Shown here: piece after piece, positions 28,013 through 28,039 of the stretch | How the letters are laid out: the number at the start of each line of letters is the position of its first letter | How positions within the stretch are numbered: the first letter of the stretch is position 1 | Assembly (NCBI GenBank): GCA_003427395.1 | Contig: BFEA01001033.1 | Span: 95,569 to 123,607, forward strand | Length of the DNA: 28,039 bases | Direction of reading: 5' to 3' | Source of the DNA: Chara braunii | Taxonomy: Eukaryota > Streptophyta > Charophyceae > Charales > Characeae | Notes under the pieces: model-generated | The model's input: only the letters and a program-made list of their open reading frames with translations | Told to the model about the DNA's origin: nothing | Database searches by the model: none | Position numbers and translations under genes: made by a program

Positions 28013-28039
28013 GCACCAGCATGAAGCGCGGTCATTCTC

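Overview
The window looks like a repeat-dense, gene-poor stretch of a nuclear eukaryotic genome, most likely green-lineage (plant or streptophyte alga). The support is a U6 snRNA-like sequence with the plant/algal type of 5' stem, a decayed Ty3/gypsy (Metaviridae) retrotransposon, a hAT-type MITE with an 8-bp target duplication, tRNA-like SINE remnants, and many microsatellites. Three ambiguous bases (4856, 4891, 6290) fit a draft assembly. I see no intact protein-coding gene. Most open frames are by-products of low-complexity or stop-poor DNA. The organism assignment is inference.

Layout. 1-5.1 kb: non-coding DNA with tRNA-like A/B-box remnants, several perfect hairpins and diverged repeats. 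5.21 kb: a U6-like sequence. 5.3-7.2 kb: GA-rich then CTG-rich low-complexity DNA. 7.5-8.3 kb: an array of seven stem-loops sharing a TAAGTT loop (array A), followed by 120-bp tandem units. 8.7-13.85 kb, minus strand: a gypsy element with recognisable gag zinc knuckle, protease, RT, RNase H and DD35E integrase, broken by many stops and frameshifts. 14.9-16.2 kb: CT and GT microsatellites carrying a second, unrelated hairpin family. 16.59-17.14 kb: the hAT-like MITE. 17.15-17.5 kb: a dispersed repeat that recurs at 27.3-27.7 kb. 19.84-20.87 kb: a tandem duplication. 21.96-27.24 kb, minus strand: a decayed, unrecognised gene split by a 3.8-kb insertion (22922-26697) bounded by 203-bp inverted repeats. 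That insertion carries array B (eleven stem-loops homologous to array A), more 120-bp units and a run of seven other hairpins. 27.9 kb: another tRNA-like remnant.

The most interesting signal is arrays A and B. Each unit has the same hexaloop and inner 3-bp stem, but the outer stem differs from unit to unit. Where units in the two loci correspond by flanking sequence, both sides of the stem have often changed together. This suggests maintained base pairing, or repeated template-switch repair, within a repeat family I cannot name.
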